Source: an uncultured Gammaproteobacteria bacterium (GTDB lineage Bacteria; Pseudomonadota; Gammaproteobacteria; Steroidobacterales; Woeseiaceae). Taken from it: a stretch of 58,784 bases of DNA. The position numbers and the translations under genes were made by a program. How positions within the stretch are numbered: the stretch's first letter is position 1; each line of letters opens with the position of its first letter. Location: NCBI GenBank assembly GCA_937899415.1, contig CALBPI010000086.1:1-58784 (forward strand), written 5' to 3'. A model generated the notes under the pieces. That model had not been told where the DNA came from and did not search any database. It was given only the letters and a program-made list of their open reading frames with translations. This document shows, piece after piece, positions 8,245-16,931 of the stretch.

Positions 8245-8260
8245 ACCTGAGGCAGTTCCA

Positions 8261-9124
8261 CTAAGGCAAGTCACCCACCGGCCCGAGCGTCAACCTCGAC
8301 AGCGTGGCTACTGCATTGCCGCCCGATTGATCGGTGTTGACCATGAATCCCACACCCGTGATTTCGGCAAGCGTTCTATTCGGCCAGAATTGAGCAAACA
8401 CCGACCGTAGATCCACCTGGTATGTGACCCAAGTTCCAAGCGGCGTCTCAGGGCCCGCAACGACAAAGTGCGGGAACCCATGGACGAACGACAATTCACC
8501 CGGCGCGAGATGGTTGGCCCAGACGAGCTCGAACCACTCTGTGCGCCCGCGCAGATCGCGCGTGGTAACGAACAAACGAGCTGACTTGTCATCGCCGCCG
8601 GGAAGATGGTCGCAAACCACATTTTCGACCGCTTGGTCTACGCGCCAGGTCCATCGCAGGAAGGGATGCGTGGTGGCATCGATCAGCGTGTGCCGGAACA
8701 GGATGGAACTGGAGCCATCGGCGACCCCTTGGATCGCTCGCACGCCGCCTGGGTCAATGAGCGAGTAGCGCGTTGCACCACCAAAAACCTTGTGGGACCA
8801 GCCGCTCGGCAACGGCGACAGGCTCTCGAGTCCGTCGAGTTGCAGTAAGTCGACAGCGCCTGCCGCAGCGCTCGATATTGCGGGCGCGCTGACAGGCCCA
8901 AAGGGCTCTGCGCCCAACGCCCACTTTGTGCGCCGGTATCGCGAGAGCGGATTGCTGAGGCTCCTACGTGTGCGGACCTTGGACCGGATGTCCGGCGCGT
9001 CACACGGCGTTTGAATCGTGTCGCGGCCCTGAACGTCCTCACGGGAACGGTCGCCGGCGCAGCTTGAGAGCACAGCGCCAAACGCCACGGCTATCAACAT
9101 GCTCGCGGAGGAAATACGGCTCAC
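8261..9124 (-). CDS. DUF3047 family lipoprotein
   Basis: This 287-residue protein has a hydrophobic signal and a lipobox (VLSSC), so it should be lipid-anchored in the envelope. The C-terminal 200 residues match DUF3047: HPFLRWTWRVD, then GDDKSARLFV, and a final GVGFMVNTDQSGGNAVATLS strand. No activity is established for the family. The start is GTG at 9124 overlapping the hydrolase stop by four bases (GTGA); an ATG eight codons in (9100) would give a more standard signal peptide. It is the third gene of the operon led by the membrane protein at 10796. Confidence 0.85.
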   Translation of the reverse strand: MSRISSASMLIAVAFGAVLSSCAGDRSREDVQGRDTIQTPCDAPDIRSKVRTRRSLSNPLSRYRRTKWALGAEPFGPVSAPAISSAAAGAVDLLQLDGLESLSPLPSGWSHKVFGGATRYSLIDPGGVRAIQGVADGSSSILFRHTLIDATTHPFLRWTWRVDQAVENVVCDHLPGGDDKSARLFVTTRDLRGRTEWFELVWANHLAPGELSFVHGFPHFVVAGPETPLGTWVTYQVDLRSVFAQFWPNRTLAEITGVGFMVNTDQSGGNAVATLSRLTLGPVGDLP

Positions 9125-10065
9125 TGACTGTCCGCAATCAACTGGCGGATGGCAGCCTCTACCGCGGCGGGCCGTTCCGCGTGCGGGGCATGGCCGACAT
9201 CACTCAATATTGTTAGCGACGCATTGGGCACCCGACGCGCCGCTTCTCGCGAAGACTCGACCTGGAGCAGCACATCCTTGTCGCCGTGGATGATCCGAAC
9301 CGGGACCGACAAGGACGGGAGTGTGTCGCGAAAGTGATCGACAGTCCGGCTGACGAAGCCCGCGCGAACATGGCTCGGCACCACCATGTTGGTCGCCACA
9401 ATGAACGCAAACAGTGTTGGCTCAACGGGCTGTGCGGTAATGGCACGACCTGCAGCAAGCGTAGCCTGGACGTTGGTCGCGAGATCGTCGGACATCATGC
9501 CCGGGCCAAACTCTGCAAACGCGCGGCCGAAGTACTGGCCGTCCGGCGAGAGCTTGTGCGCAGCACTCAGGAACAGGATGCCGCCAAGGGCATCGTCGCC
9601 ATGGTATTGCAGATAGTCCCCAGTCAGGACACCACCGATCGACCAGGCTACGACGATGGGATTTTTGGCATTGCTGCCCCCGATGACAGCATCCAGGTCG
9701 GCGGCAAAGAGTGTGCCGTCGCTATAGGGCGCGAGACCAGCTGGCTTGTCTGAGTTGCCGTGCCCGCGATTGTCGAATGTGATGAGCCGGAAGTCCTGCG
9801 CGAGTTGTCCGGTGACTTGTGGGATCCAGGCGAGGTGACTTTGAGAGAAGGCGTGCACAAAGATGATGGCGCGTTCTTCCGTATTCCCCCACTCCTGGAC
9901 GGCGATTCTGGCGTTATCACCGCCTTCGACGAAGTAGGCGCGTGTGGGCGCGGGAACTCTAAACGGTTCAGCAGAAGCGTCTGTCTCTGCGGCAACAGCG
10001 CCCGAAGGACGCACAGCAAGTAGCACGGTGATGGCAACGACGAGCATGGTAAGTCGGGGATTCAT
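9121..10065 (-). CDS. Secreted alpha/beta hydrolase
   Basis: This 314-residue hydrolase starts MNPRLTMLVVAITVLLAV, a signal peptide. The fold motifs are HAFSQSHLAW (oxyanion region), FDNRGHGNSD, the nucleophile elbow AWSIGG with serine, the acid in HGDKD and the histidine in VGHAPHAE. It is probably a periplasmic or exported esterase or lactonase; the substrate is unknown. GAAGGAGA sits just upstream of the ATG at 10065. That ATG overlaps the stop of the membrane protein (ATGA). Longer in-frame sequence upstream is antisense-like and was rejected. Confidence 0.9.
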   Translation of the reverse strand: MNPRLTMLVVAITVLLAVRPSGAVAAETDASAEPFRVPAPTRAYFVEGGDNARIAVQEWGNTEERAIIFVHAFSQSHLAWIPQVTGQLAQDFRLITFDNRGHGNSDKPAGLAPYSDGTLFAADLDAVIGGSNAKNPIVVAWSIGGVLTGDYLQYHGDDALGGILFLSAAHKLSPDGQYFGRAFAEFGPGMMSDDLATNVQATLAAGRAITAQPVEPTLFAFIVATNMVVPSHVRAGFVSRTVDHFRDTLPSLSVPVRIIHGDKDVLLQVESSREAARRVPNASLTILSDVGHAPHAERPAAVEAAIRQLIADSQ

Positions 10066-10796
10066 GTTGGTGTCTCCTTCGAATCGGGTGGGAATGCTGC
10101 GCGTCGCCTCTTGTAGGCAGACCACGCGCCGAGCACGTTGAACAGCAGGAAGATCGGCACGACCAGCGATGGGGCAAGCACCATGGGAAAGCGCAGGATG
10201 GGTGCCGAAGAATGCGGGCCGAGGTAGTCGTAAACGGCGAGAGGACCCGGCAGACCCGACTGGATCGCGATGCCACCTGGAACAAGGATGATCAGGAGCC
10301 CCGTGAGGTGCCAGATCACCAGAGCGTCTGATGAGATCGTGCCCCGCTTCGCCGGACCAAAGAGGATCAGCGCGCTCAGGCCGAAAACGAGGTCTGTCAG
10401 CCCGACGGCATACTCCATGTGGTGGGGGAACTGGCCCTGCAGCGTCCGGATCAGCGTGCCTGCGGCAGTGACACGCAGCGCCTGTATGGCAACTAACCAG
10501 TGATCGGGTGTCGCTGCCGCAACATCGATGACGGCAGACCGCAACGCGGATAGGAGCAATAAGACGGCCACGACGACAAAGACCACGGCCGGCAACCAGA
10601 GGCCCGGCAGGCTCGCGAGGAACCCAGGATGTTCGTAAGCCCCGGTGAGTGCGAGCCACGTGCTGGCGCCGCCGATCGCGGACAGTGAGAGCGTGAAGAC
10701 CACGGCACTACCTCGGCGATGAGCAGCAGCGAAGATTCGCCAGAGAAATGCAGCTTGAAGCGCAAACAGGACGTAGATGGTGGAGAAATATTGCAC
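10062..10796 (-). CDS. Polytopic membrane protein of unknown function
   Basis: This 244-residue protein has about six or seven hydrophobic helices and a basic C-terminus (YKRRRAAFPPDSK). I do not recognise the family. The start is GTG at 10796, with GAGGGG eight bases upstream. It heads a three-gene operon with a secreted hydrolase and a DUF3047 lipoprotein, all overlapping by four bases. Together they suggest an envelope or lipid function. An operator-like palindrome matching the one in front of the tetR-type gene lies 83 bases upstream. Confidence 0.82.
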   Translation of the reverse strand: MQYFSTIYVLFALQAAFLWRIFAAAHRRGSAVVFTLSLSAIGGASTWLALTGAYEHPGFLASLPGLWLPAVVFVVVAVLLLLSALRSAVIDVAAATPDHWLVAIQALRVTAAGTLIRTLQGQFPHHMEYAVGLTDLVFGLSALILFGPAKRGTISSDALVIWHLTGLLIILVPGGIAIQSGLPGPLAVYDYLGPHSSAPILRFPMVLAPSLVVPIFLLFNVLGAWSAYKRRRAAFPPDSKETPT

Positions 10797-10878
10797 CAGT
10801 TGCCCCTCAGAAAGCGGTCTGCCATGCGCGCATACGCGAGGTCGTGCACACCGCCGGTTCGCCCACCTGAGCGAATAA

Positions 10879-10894
10879 AAGAACGTTCGTTTTT
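10879..10894. promoter_or_regulatory. TetR-type operator, copy B
   Basis: AAGAACGTTCGTTTTT matches 14 of 16 bases of the perfect palindrome at 11525-11540, with the same spacing. It lies between the end of the TetR gene and the start of the membrane-protein operon. It probably lets the adjacent TetR repressor control that operon. Confidence 0.6.
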
Positions 10895-10915
10895 TTATGA
10901 GCCAAAATTTTTTCT

Positions 10916-11497
10916 CTACCCAAGTTGCTTCAATGTGGCGTCGACGACATCAGCGATCATCGCGACCGGCGCACGCGATCGGACCATGGCAGACAGCCCA
11001 TAGAAACTCGCCGCCAATGACGCACCCAGCGTCTTTGGATCAACATCCTCGGCGATCTCCCCGTGTGACTGCGCATTCCGCAGCGCGTTCCGAAATGCCT
11101 TGCCGTGGCGACGCATGTTCTGGCCGACCATTTCCGTGATCACCCCACCATCCTCACCGAATTCGACGGCCGTGTTTGCGATGAAGCACCCGTTGCAAAA
11201 GCTGCCGTCCCGGGCAGCACCCAGGATCGACTTAAAGAAAGCCTCAAGTTCGGCGCGCCCGGCGTGCCTGGACTCCAAGGGTCCGAAAAAAGCGTGGTTC
11301 TGGGTTCGGGCGTACTGGCGCAAAGCGGCTTCGTACAGCTGCGCCTTGTCGCCAAACGCCTGGTAAAGGCCGGCATTCGCAACGCCCGTGTGCTTGGCGA
11401 GGTCACGCATGGACGTGTCGGCGAACCCCTTTTCCCAAAACAAAGTCAGTGCGCGGCCCAGGGCTTCTTCCTCATCGAACTCTCGTGTACGCGGCAT
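10916..11497 (-). CDS. TetR/AcrR family transcriptional regulator
   Basis: This 193-residue regulator starts MPRTREFDEEEALGRAL. The DNA-binding helix-turn-helix is TSMRDLAKHTGVANAGLYQA, followed by FGDKAQLYEAAL. The C-terminal half is helical, with a CNGC motif, and should bind a ligand. GGAGAG six bases before the ATG at 11497 supports this start over an upstream in-frame one. Two matching palindromes, 28 bases upstream of it and upstream of the next operon, suggest it represses itself and the membrane protein/hydrolase/DUF3047 operon. The inducer is unknown. Confidence 0.93.
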   Translation of the reverse strand: MPRTREFDEEEALGRALTLFWEKGFADTSMRDLAKHTGVANAGLYQAFGDKAQLYEAALRQYARTQNHAFFGPLESRHAGRAELEAFFKSILGAARDGSFCNGCFIANTAVEFGEDGGVITEMVGQNMRRHGKAFRNALRNAQSHGEIAEDVDPKTLGASLAASFYGLSAMVRSRAPVAMIADVVDATLKQLG

Positions 11498-11524
11498 GCC
11501 ATTCTCTCCGTTCAGGAACATATT

Positions 11525-11540
11525 AAGAACGATCGTTCTT
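11525..11540. promoter_or_regulatory. TetR-type operator, copy A
   Basis: AAGAACGATCGTTCTT is a perfect 16-bp palindrome 28 bases upstream of the TetR start codon. That is a usual place for autoregulation. Its near-copy at 10879-10894 strengthens the reading as the binding site of this regulator. Confidence 0.7.
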
Positions 11541-11577
11541 TATTTCAAGTAGAGACTGTCACCCTATTAGGTAGCCT

Positions 11578-12726
11578 CTATCGGGACAGATAAGACTTCA
11601 CAAGCGGATCAATAACTTCATACACATCCGCCTCGTCGCGCCTCAGGAAATCCTTGGCCAGCAGCACATCGACAGCCTGGTTCATCGACGATGCGGCCAT
11701 ACCCGCAGCGGCCAGAAACTCCTTCGATGTCGGCCTTGAGGTCGGGCGCCGGGCCAGCGCGGCGAGCACCGCACGCTGATTCGTCGACAGCGTGCTCAAC
11801 GCCAGGTGGATCTCGTGGCGTTCTTTTTCGAGCAGGCTGTCCCAGAGCGCGGTGACGTCGGCAGGCTTCGGCGGATTGCGATGCCGCCAAAGCTCCAGGC
11901 AAAGCAAATTGACGTAGAAGGGATGCCGATCGGTGACCTCGAGAATGCGTTCTGCGGCATCGTCACGCAGCTGCTTCTGCCAGCGCGCCTTGGCCGCGTC
12001 CGCGAAATAGGCGTGGTAGTGCTCGGCAGCAATACGCCCCACATTGAGCCGCCTGCAGAGCTTGTAGAGCGGTCGCTTCCGGTTCTCGAACATCTGCTGC
12101 AACAGCGTGCGCTCGCTGCCCAGGAACACGAAGCTCGTGGCCTTAGTGCGCTGCGCCACATTACGAATGGCGCCCTCGATCGCGTGCTGCCGGTCGATGA
12201 GTGCAATCTGCTGAAACTCATCGAGGATGAGCACAGCACGGCGACCGTAGGCTTCAGCGGCGCGATCCAATGCAAGTAGCACTTCGTTGATGCTGGCGGC
12301 GGAAGGCTCGGCCGTGAACAGCTCGATAGAGATGCCCTTGCTGCCCAGCGTCACTTTGGGCTTGAAGGCATCGAAGATCTCGAGCAGCGCTTCCATGGCC
12401 TTGCGCCGCTTCGGCACGAACTGCGCCGTGAGCCGGCCCACAGCATCGCGAATCGCCTTGTCGAGCGTCGTGATGTTGTGCACCACGAACAAATCGACGC
12501 TCTCCGTATGCACTTTGACGTTTCGCTTGCGCCCAAGCTCAAGCGCAACCTGGCTCACGAGGCTCGTCTTACCGAACCGCCTGATGCCCATGATCCAGGT
12601 GTGCGAGCCGGCGAGGATGTTTTGCGCCAGTTCCGTGCGCTCCGTATGTCGATTGCAAAACGCCGCCCCCGTCGCAATGCCAATGGGGAACAGTGTGTCG
12701 CCGATACGTGATGTTACGGTTGGCAT
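11578..12726 (-). CDS. AAA/STAND-type ATPase with C-terminal winged helix
   Basis: This 382-residue protein has Walker A in GIRRFGKTSLV and Walker B in AVLILDEFQQI, and FLGSERTLLQQMF may be sensor 1. The C-terminal part (about 300-382) looks like a winged helix (TNQRAVLAALAR ... VDVLLAKDFLRRDE). This layout is that of the archaeal-type ATPase/AAA_14 group. Their roles vary (defence, regulation, mobile elements) and none is proven here. GGGAG lies eight bases before the ATG. The upstream gap shared with the metallo-hydrolase gene holds a 17-bp palindrome. No partner gene is adjacent on the same strand. Confidence 0.85.
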   Translation of the reverse strand: MPTVTSRIGDTLFPIGIATGAAFCNRHTERTELAQNILAGSHTWIMGIRRFGKTSLVSQVALELGRKRNVKVHTESVDLFVVHNITTLDKAIRDAVGRLTAQFVPKRRKAMEALLEIFDAFKPKVTLGSKGISIELFTAEPSAASINEVLLALDRAAEAYGRRAVLILDEFQQIALIDRQHAIEGAIRNVAQRTKATSFVFLGSERTLLQQMFENRKRPLYKLCRRLNVGRIAAEHYHAYFADAAKARWQKQLRDDAAERILEVTDRHPFYVNLLCLELWRHRNPPKPADVTALWDSLLEKERHEIHLALSTLSTNQRAVLAALARRPTSRPTSKEFLAAAGMAASSMNQAVDVLLAKDFLRRDEADVYEVIDPLVKSYLSR

Positions 12727-12783
12727 CGTGGGTACTCCCTACGTCCAAATTGCCATTTCGTTACCTACGATTCATAACTAATG

Positions 12784-12800
12784 TTTCATATTATATGAAA
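12784..12800. promoter_or_regulatory. AT-rich palindrome between divergent genes
   Basis: TTTCATATTATATGAAA has perfect eight-base arms around one central T. On the minus strand it contains TATAAT, an ideal -10 box for the ATPase gene. A protein bound here would block that promoter, so it may be an operator for the ATPase gene and possibly the divergent hydrolase gene. The 148-bp gap is unusually AT-rich for this window. Confidence 0.5.
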
Positions 12801-12874
12801 TATTTTCGCGACGCGCTTGGCAGACGATCGGCCAGCGCTTTGACACGCGCATCGACGCGTCTCACCATGCGGCC

Positions 12875-13825
12875 ATGATCCTGCGCTGCCTATTCGCGCT
12901 CTGGTGCTTCTTGCTCGTCGATGGGGCGACAGCAAACGAATGCGAGGTGTCGCTCGTCGTGCTCGGGGCGGGGCAGGACGCCGGCGCACCGCAAATCGGC
13001 AATCCTGCCGACCCTGGTTGGCAAGACCCGGAGCTGCGGCTCACCGCCACGGCGCTGGCGCTGGTCGACCACGAAAACGACAAGCGCTACCTGTTCGAGG
13101 CAACACCGCACCTTACCGCGCAGCTGCAGCGACTCGACAGCATGGCACCGTCGGCAGCGCCCGGGCTGGGCATCGACGGCATTTTCATCACCCACGCCCA
13201 TATCGGCCACTACGCGGGGCTCATGTTCCTGGGCCGCGAAGCGGCCGGCGCTCGAGAGGTTCCCGTTTGGGTGATGCCACGCCTCGCCAACTACCTGCGC
13301 CGCAATGGCCCCTGGTCGCAGCTCGTCGCGCTCGAGAACATCCAGATTACCGAGTTGGCCCAGGGCACAACGAAGACACTTGCGGGCGGCATCACGGTAA
13401 CGCCGCAGCTCGTGCCGCACCGCGACGAGTTCTCAGAAACGGTGGCCTTCGTCGTCCGAACGAACGGTCAGTCATTCCTGTTTGTCCCCGACATCGACAG
13501 CTGGGACACGTGGGAGGAGGACTACGACACGGCGCTCGAAGACGTCATCGCAAGCGTCGACTATGCGTTCCTGGATGCGACCTTCTTTGACGACAACGAA
13601 CTGCCGGGTCGCGACATGAGCAAGATCCCTCACCCGCGCGTGGCCGCCACGATGCAACGTCTGCAACACCTGCCTGACGCGGCTCGTTCACGCGTCCACT
13701 TCATTCACTACAACCACAGCAACCCGATCCGCGATCCCGCCTCGGCCGCGACGCAACACGTTCTCGACCGCGGTTTCAGCATCGCGCGCGAAGGCGACCA
13801 GCTCTGCCTCGCGGTACAAAATTGA
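12875..13825 (+). CDS. Secreted metallo-beta-lactamase-fold protein, PqqB-like
   Basis: This 316-residue protein has a signal peptide (MILRCLFALWCFLLVDG). It resembles PqqB: LVVLGAGQDAGAPQIGNP at the start, ITHAHIGHYAGLMFLGRE carrying the HxHxxH-like metal motif, then VPHRDEFSET, FVPDID and HYNHSNP. PqqB is cytosolic and part of PQQ synthesis; no pqqA, C, D or E is seen here and this protein is exported. So a separate periplasmic hydrolase function is more likely. It precedes the patatin gene by 55 bases on the same strand. Confidence 0.85.
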   Translation: MILRCLFALWCFLLVDGATANECEVSLVVLGAGQDAGAPQIGNPADPGWQDPELRLTATALALVDHENDKRYLFEATPHLTAQLQRLDSMAPSAAPGLGIDGIFITHAHIGHYAGLMFLGREAAGAREVPVWVMPRLANYLRRNGPWSQLVALENIQITELAQGTTKTLAGGITVTPQLVPHRDEFSETVAFVVRTNGQSFLFVPDIDSWDTWEEDYDTALEDVIASVDYAFLDATFFDDNELPGRDMSKIPHPRVAATMQRLQHLPDAARSRVHFIHYNHSNPIRDPASAATQHVLDRGFSIAREGDQLCLAVQN

Positions 13826-13880
13826 TCCCATTCGCTCATATGTGACACACTGAGAGCGCGTGTGCAGGGGGAGAGTGGGG

Positions 13881-16800
13881 ATGCCTGTCCTGCAAACAAT
13901 ACGCAGTCTCTGGAAACGACCCTGGATTCGGGTGGGACTGTTTGGCGCGCTGTTCGCCTTCTTCGTGCGACTGTTCGACGGACGTAACTGCTCTGTCACG
14001 CTCAGCACACCCGATCTTGCGAATTTCTTCGTGCCGCCCGACGCGTCGACAGGGTTCTACGGCGCAGAGCAACTGCGCACGTTGTTCGAACCCATCGCGC
14101 AGTCCGGACGCTCGTATTACGCGTTTACCCAGGTCACGCTCGACCTGGTATTCCCAGTGTTCTATGTGCTCGCACTCGTTCTCGCGTTGCGATGGATATT
14201 CCCGGCGGGACACCGTTGGCGCATGGTCGCGCACGTGGTGCCGATTGCGGCCGGTGTCGCGGACCTGCTCGAGAACGTCACCACGGCCTGGATCGCCTGG
14301 CAGGGTGACTACGGCAGCGCGATTGGCGCAGCAGCGGGCGTCTTCACAGGCATCAAGTGGATCGCGCTAGTCCTCTCGCTCGCGTTGCTCGTGCTCGGCT
14401 ACCTCATCGTGCACACGAGCCGTTCGCGCAGGCTTCTGCAGCACCTGTTCTTCATTCGCATCCCGTTTCTGCTGGGCCTGCTTGTGGTCGCGCTGTCGGT
14501 GCTGGGCCAGAGCCAGCAGTGCGAGGCGCCCTCGGCGAAACCCACGGGCCTTGCCACGGTGCAAAACCTGCTCTCGGTCGACAACACGATCCAGTATGGC
14601 TTCGCAGTCTTCTGCGCGTTCATCGCCTGCGCCGTTATCATCTTTTCGGGGACACACCTTTGGCGCCTGGCGCAAAAGCGCATCGGCATCGAGCCCATGG
14701 GTCTCGACCCGCAGGCACCCGACACCCTGGAGACACGGCTGCTGTTCGGGCTGTCCGCATTTGTACTCGCCCTACCCTTGTTGCTGCAGCTTGGCATCGA
14801 CGGTGAGGGCTCGATATTGCTGGGCGCCGTCTCGGGCATCTTTGGTGCGATCGCGACGCTGTTGATCGTCTACGTCCTGCGCAATGTACTGCTGGGACGC
14901 CTGACGTCACGCTACACCGATACGGCCTTCAAGCAGTTGCGCGAGACCGCCGCAACACAGCTCGAAGCACCTGTAAGCCGAACGCTGCATCGTATCGTCG
15001 GGCCCGGCTTTGATATCTGCGACGAGAACGGCAACCCAACAGGCCGGCTCTTCCGCGGCCACGCACTCGCCGCCGCCGTGGCTCTGGCGCTCGCGGTTGG
15101 TTACGCCATCGGCGGCAACGTGCTAAACCCGATCCGCGCGCTGCCGTCGTTGCTCGACGTGCCGCCCATCGCCTACGTCATGCTGCTGATCGCGTTCATC
15201 TGCATGCTGTTTTCGAACCTGACGTTCCTGCTCGACCGCATCCGCGTGCCCGTCGTGCTCGCGTTCGCGGCCTGGCTCGTGTTCTGGGGCAACTTGCCTG
15301 GCACCTGGTACGACACGCAGCACTACTTCGATGTCACCTTCGTACCAGAGGGCGACGCAGCGCCACCGAGCATCGCGCGTGCCTTCGACCAGCGCACCAC
15401 GCACGCGGGCAACGGCCCCATCGTGGTCGTGGCGGCGGCAGGCGGCGGCATCCAGGCCGCAGGTTGGTCGGCCGTCGTACTCGAAGGTCTGCACAAGGAA
15501 CTGACGAGTACGTTTACGGACTCGATCTACCTCGTCAGCGCGACATCAGGCGGCAGCGTTGGCGCCTACTTTTTCATCGAGGCACTTCGTGCCGATGCAC
15601 TCGCGCGCGAAGACTCAGACCGGCCCGCCCCCGTCAGCACGCAGCGCGACAAGTACGTGGGCTTCAGCATCACCCAAAGCCAGCTCAGCCAGGCGCGCGT
15701 TGATCGTGGCATCCAATACCTGGACCAGGTGCCCAAAGCCGCCATGGCGTCAAGTCTCGAGGCGACGGCCTGGGGGCTCGTGTTCCCGGACCTGCGACGG
15801 CTCGCCACGCCGTTCCTCGCCAGCGACAACCCGCGAAGCAGCGCGCAGGACCGCGCCTGGGCCATCGAGCAGGCCTGGCACCGGTGGCGCAGCTGCATGG
15901 TGACGGACACCACCGTCTACTTCGACGACATGGAGCAAAACCCCGACTGTCGTCGCGCCCTGTCCGAAAGCCCGCCGCCAGCGCGCCTGTCCGACTGGTG
16001 GCAGCTCGCCGCCGAGGGCGTGCTGCCCGGCGTGATCCTCAACGGCACCGTGATCGAGAATGGCGAGCAGTTTCTGGCGAGCAGCCTGGACCTGCGCGCG
16101 CTCGACCTGTCGCGCGAGAACCGCGCCAGCTTCGCCGCGCCCGAGCGCTGGACGCTGGGTGAATTCGACCCGGCGCTCTGCGAGCACTACCCACCGCCCG
16201 TTGATGCCGAGCGAGTCGCATTGCGGACCACGAACCGCCGCGCCAAAGCGGGTACCGATATGAGTGCACCTGATCCCTGCGCCAGCCCGATGCGGTTCGT
16301 CGACATGCGCGCGGTGACCGCAGCACGGCTATCGGCCACCTTCCCCTACGTGACGCCCGTGGCGCGCGCACGCATTCGTCGCGATGACAGCGACTACGAA
16401 GGCGGCATGGCGGACCCCGACAACGGCCCGCGCGTTGACACGCCGCCCTGGCACGTCGGTGACGGCGGCTATTTCGACAACCCGGGCTCGGTCGCCGTGT
16501 TCCGCTGGATTGAAGCGGTGCGCGAGATCGAATCGCGCCGTGGCGGCAACGCGCAGCGCCCAATCCTGTTTATCCAGATCAACCCGTTCCCGGCCAATCC
16601 CGCACGCAGCGTGCCCGAGGAGGGTCAGGGCTGGCAGGCCGCGCTGCTTGGGCCACTGCAGGGCATGCTCAGCGTGCGAACCTCGTCACAGCTCGCGCGC
16701 AGCGACCTCGAGCTTTCGATGCTGGAAGCCATTCGCGGACCCTGCTTCGAGGCCGTGGAGTTTCGACCGCCTTACGAGGCCAACCGCGCCGACCCGCCAT

Positions 16801-16931
16801 TGTCCTGGGAGCTGTCGCGCGCTGACCGAGCCCGTCTCGCCGAGGACTGGCAGGACGCGCGCAACCAGGACACGGTGGCTTACCTCAAGCGCACCTACTT
16901 CAACGGTCGGCCGGTGCGCTGCGGCCCCTAG
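13881..16931 (+). CDS. Polytopic membrane protein with C-terminal patatin-like phospholipase domain
   Basis: This 1016-residue protein has roughly ten hydrophobic helices in the first 480 residues and then a patatin domain. The oxyanion loop is AAAGGGIQAAGWSA, the nucleophile S559 sits in SGGSVG, and the catalytic aspartate D861 in DGGYFDN. All parts needed for a lipid acyl hydrolase are present. The active domain is fixed to the inner membrane, so membrane lipid turnover is likely. GGGGGAGAG lies just before the ATG at 13881; the earlier in-frame ATG at 13860 lacks this. Its stop is interlocked with that of the convergent XRE gene (CTAG). Confidence 0.9.
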   Translation: MPVLQTIRSLWKRPWIRVGLFGALFAFFVRLFDGRNCSVTLSTPDLANFFVPPDASTGFYGAEQLRTLFEPIAQSGRSYYAFTQVTLDLVFPVFYVLALVLALRWIFPAGHRWRMVAHVVPIAAGVADLLENVTTAWIAWQGDYGSAIGAAAGVFTGIKWIALVLSLALLVLGYLIVHTSRSRRLLQHLFFIRIPFLLGLLVVALSVLGQSQQCEAPSAKPTGLATVQNLLSVDNTIQYGFAVFCAFIACAVIIFSGTHLWRLAQKRIGIEPMGLDPQAPDTLETRLLFGLSAFVLALPLLLQLGIDGEGSILLGAVSGIFGAIATLLIVYVLRNVLLGRLTSRYTDTAFKQLRETAATQLEAPVSRTLHRIVGPGFDICDENGNPTGRLFRGHALAAAVALALAVGYAIGGNVLNPIRALPSLLDVPPIAYVMLLIAFICMLFSNLTFLLDRIRVPVVLAFAAWLVFWGNLPGTWYDTQHYFDVTFVPEGDAAPPSIARAFDQRTTHAGNGPIVVVAAAGGGIQAAGWSAVVLEGLHKELTSTFTDSIYLVSATSGGSVGAYFFIEALRADALAREDSDRPAPVSTQRDKYVGFSITQSQLSQARVDRGIQYLDQVPKAAMASSLEATAWGLVFPDLRRLATPFLASDNPRSSAQDRAWAIEQAWHRWRSCMVTDTTVYFDDMEQNPDCRRALSESPPPARLSDWWQLAAEGVLPGVILNGTVIENGEQFLASSLDLRALDLSRENRASFAAPERWTLGEFDPALCEHYPPPVDAERVALRTTNRRAKAGTDMSAPDPCASPMRFVDMRAVTAARLSATFPYVTPVARARIRRDDSDYEGGMADPDNGPRVDTPPWHVGDGGYFDNPGSVAVFRWIEAVREIESRRGGNAQRPILFIQINPFPANPARSVPEEGQGWQAALLGPLQGMLSVRTSSQLARSDLELSMLEAIRGPCFEAVEFRPPYEANRADPPLSWELSRADRARLAEDWQDARNQDTVAYLKRTYFNGRPVRCGP

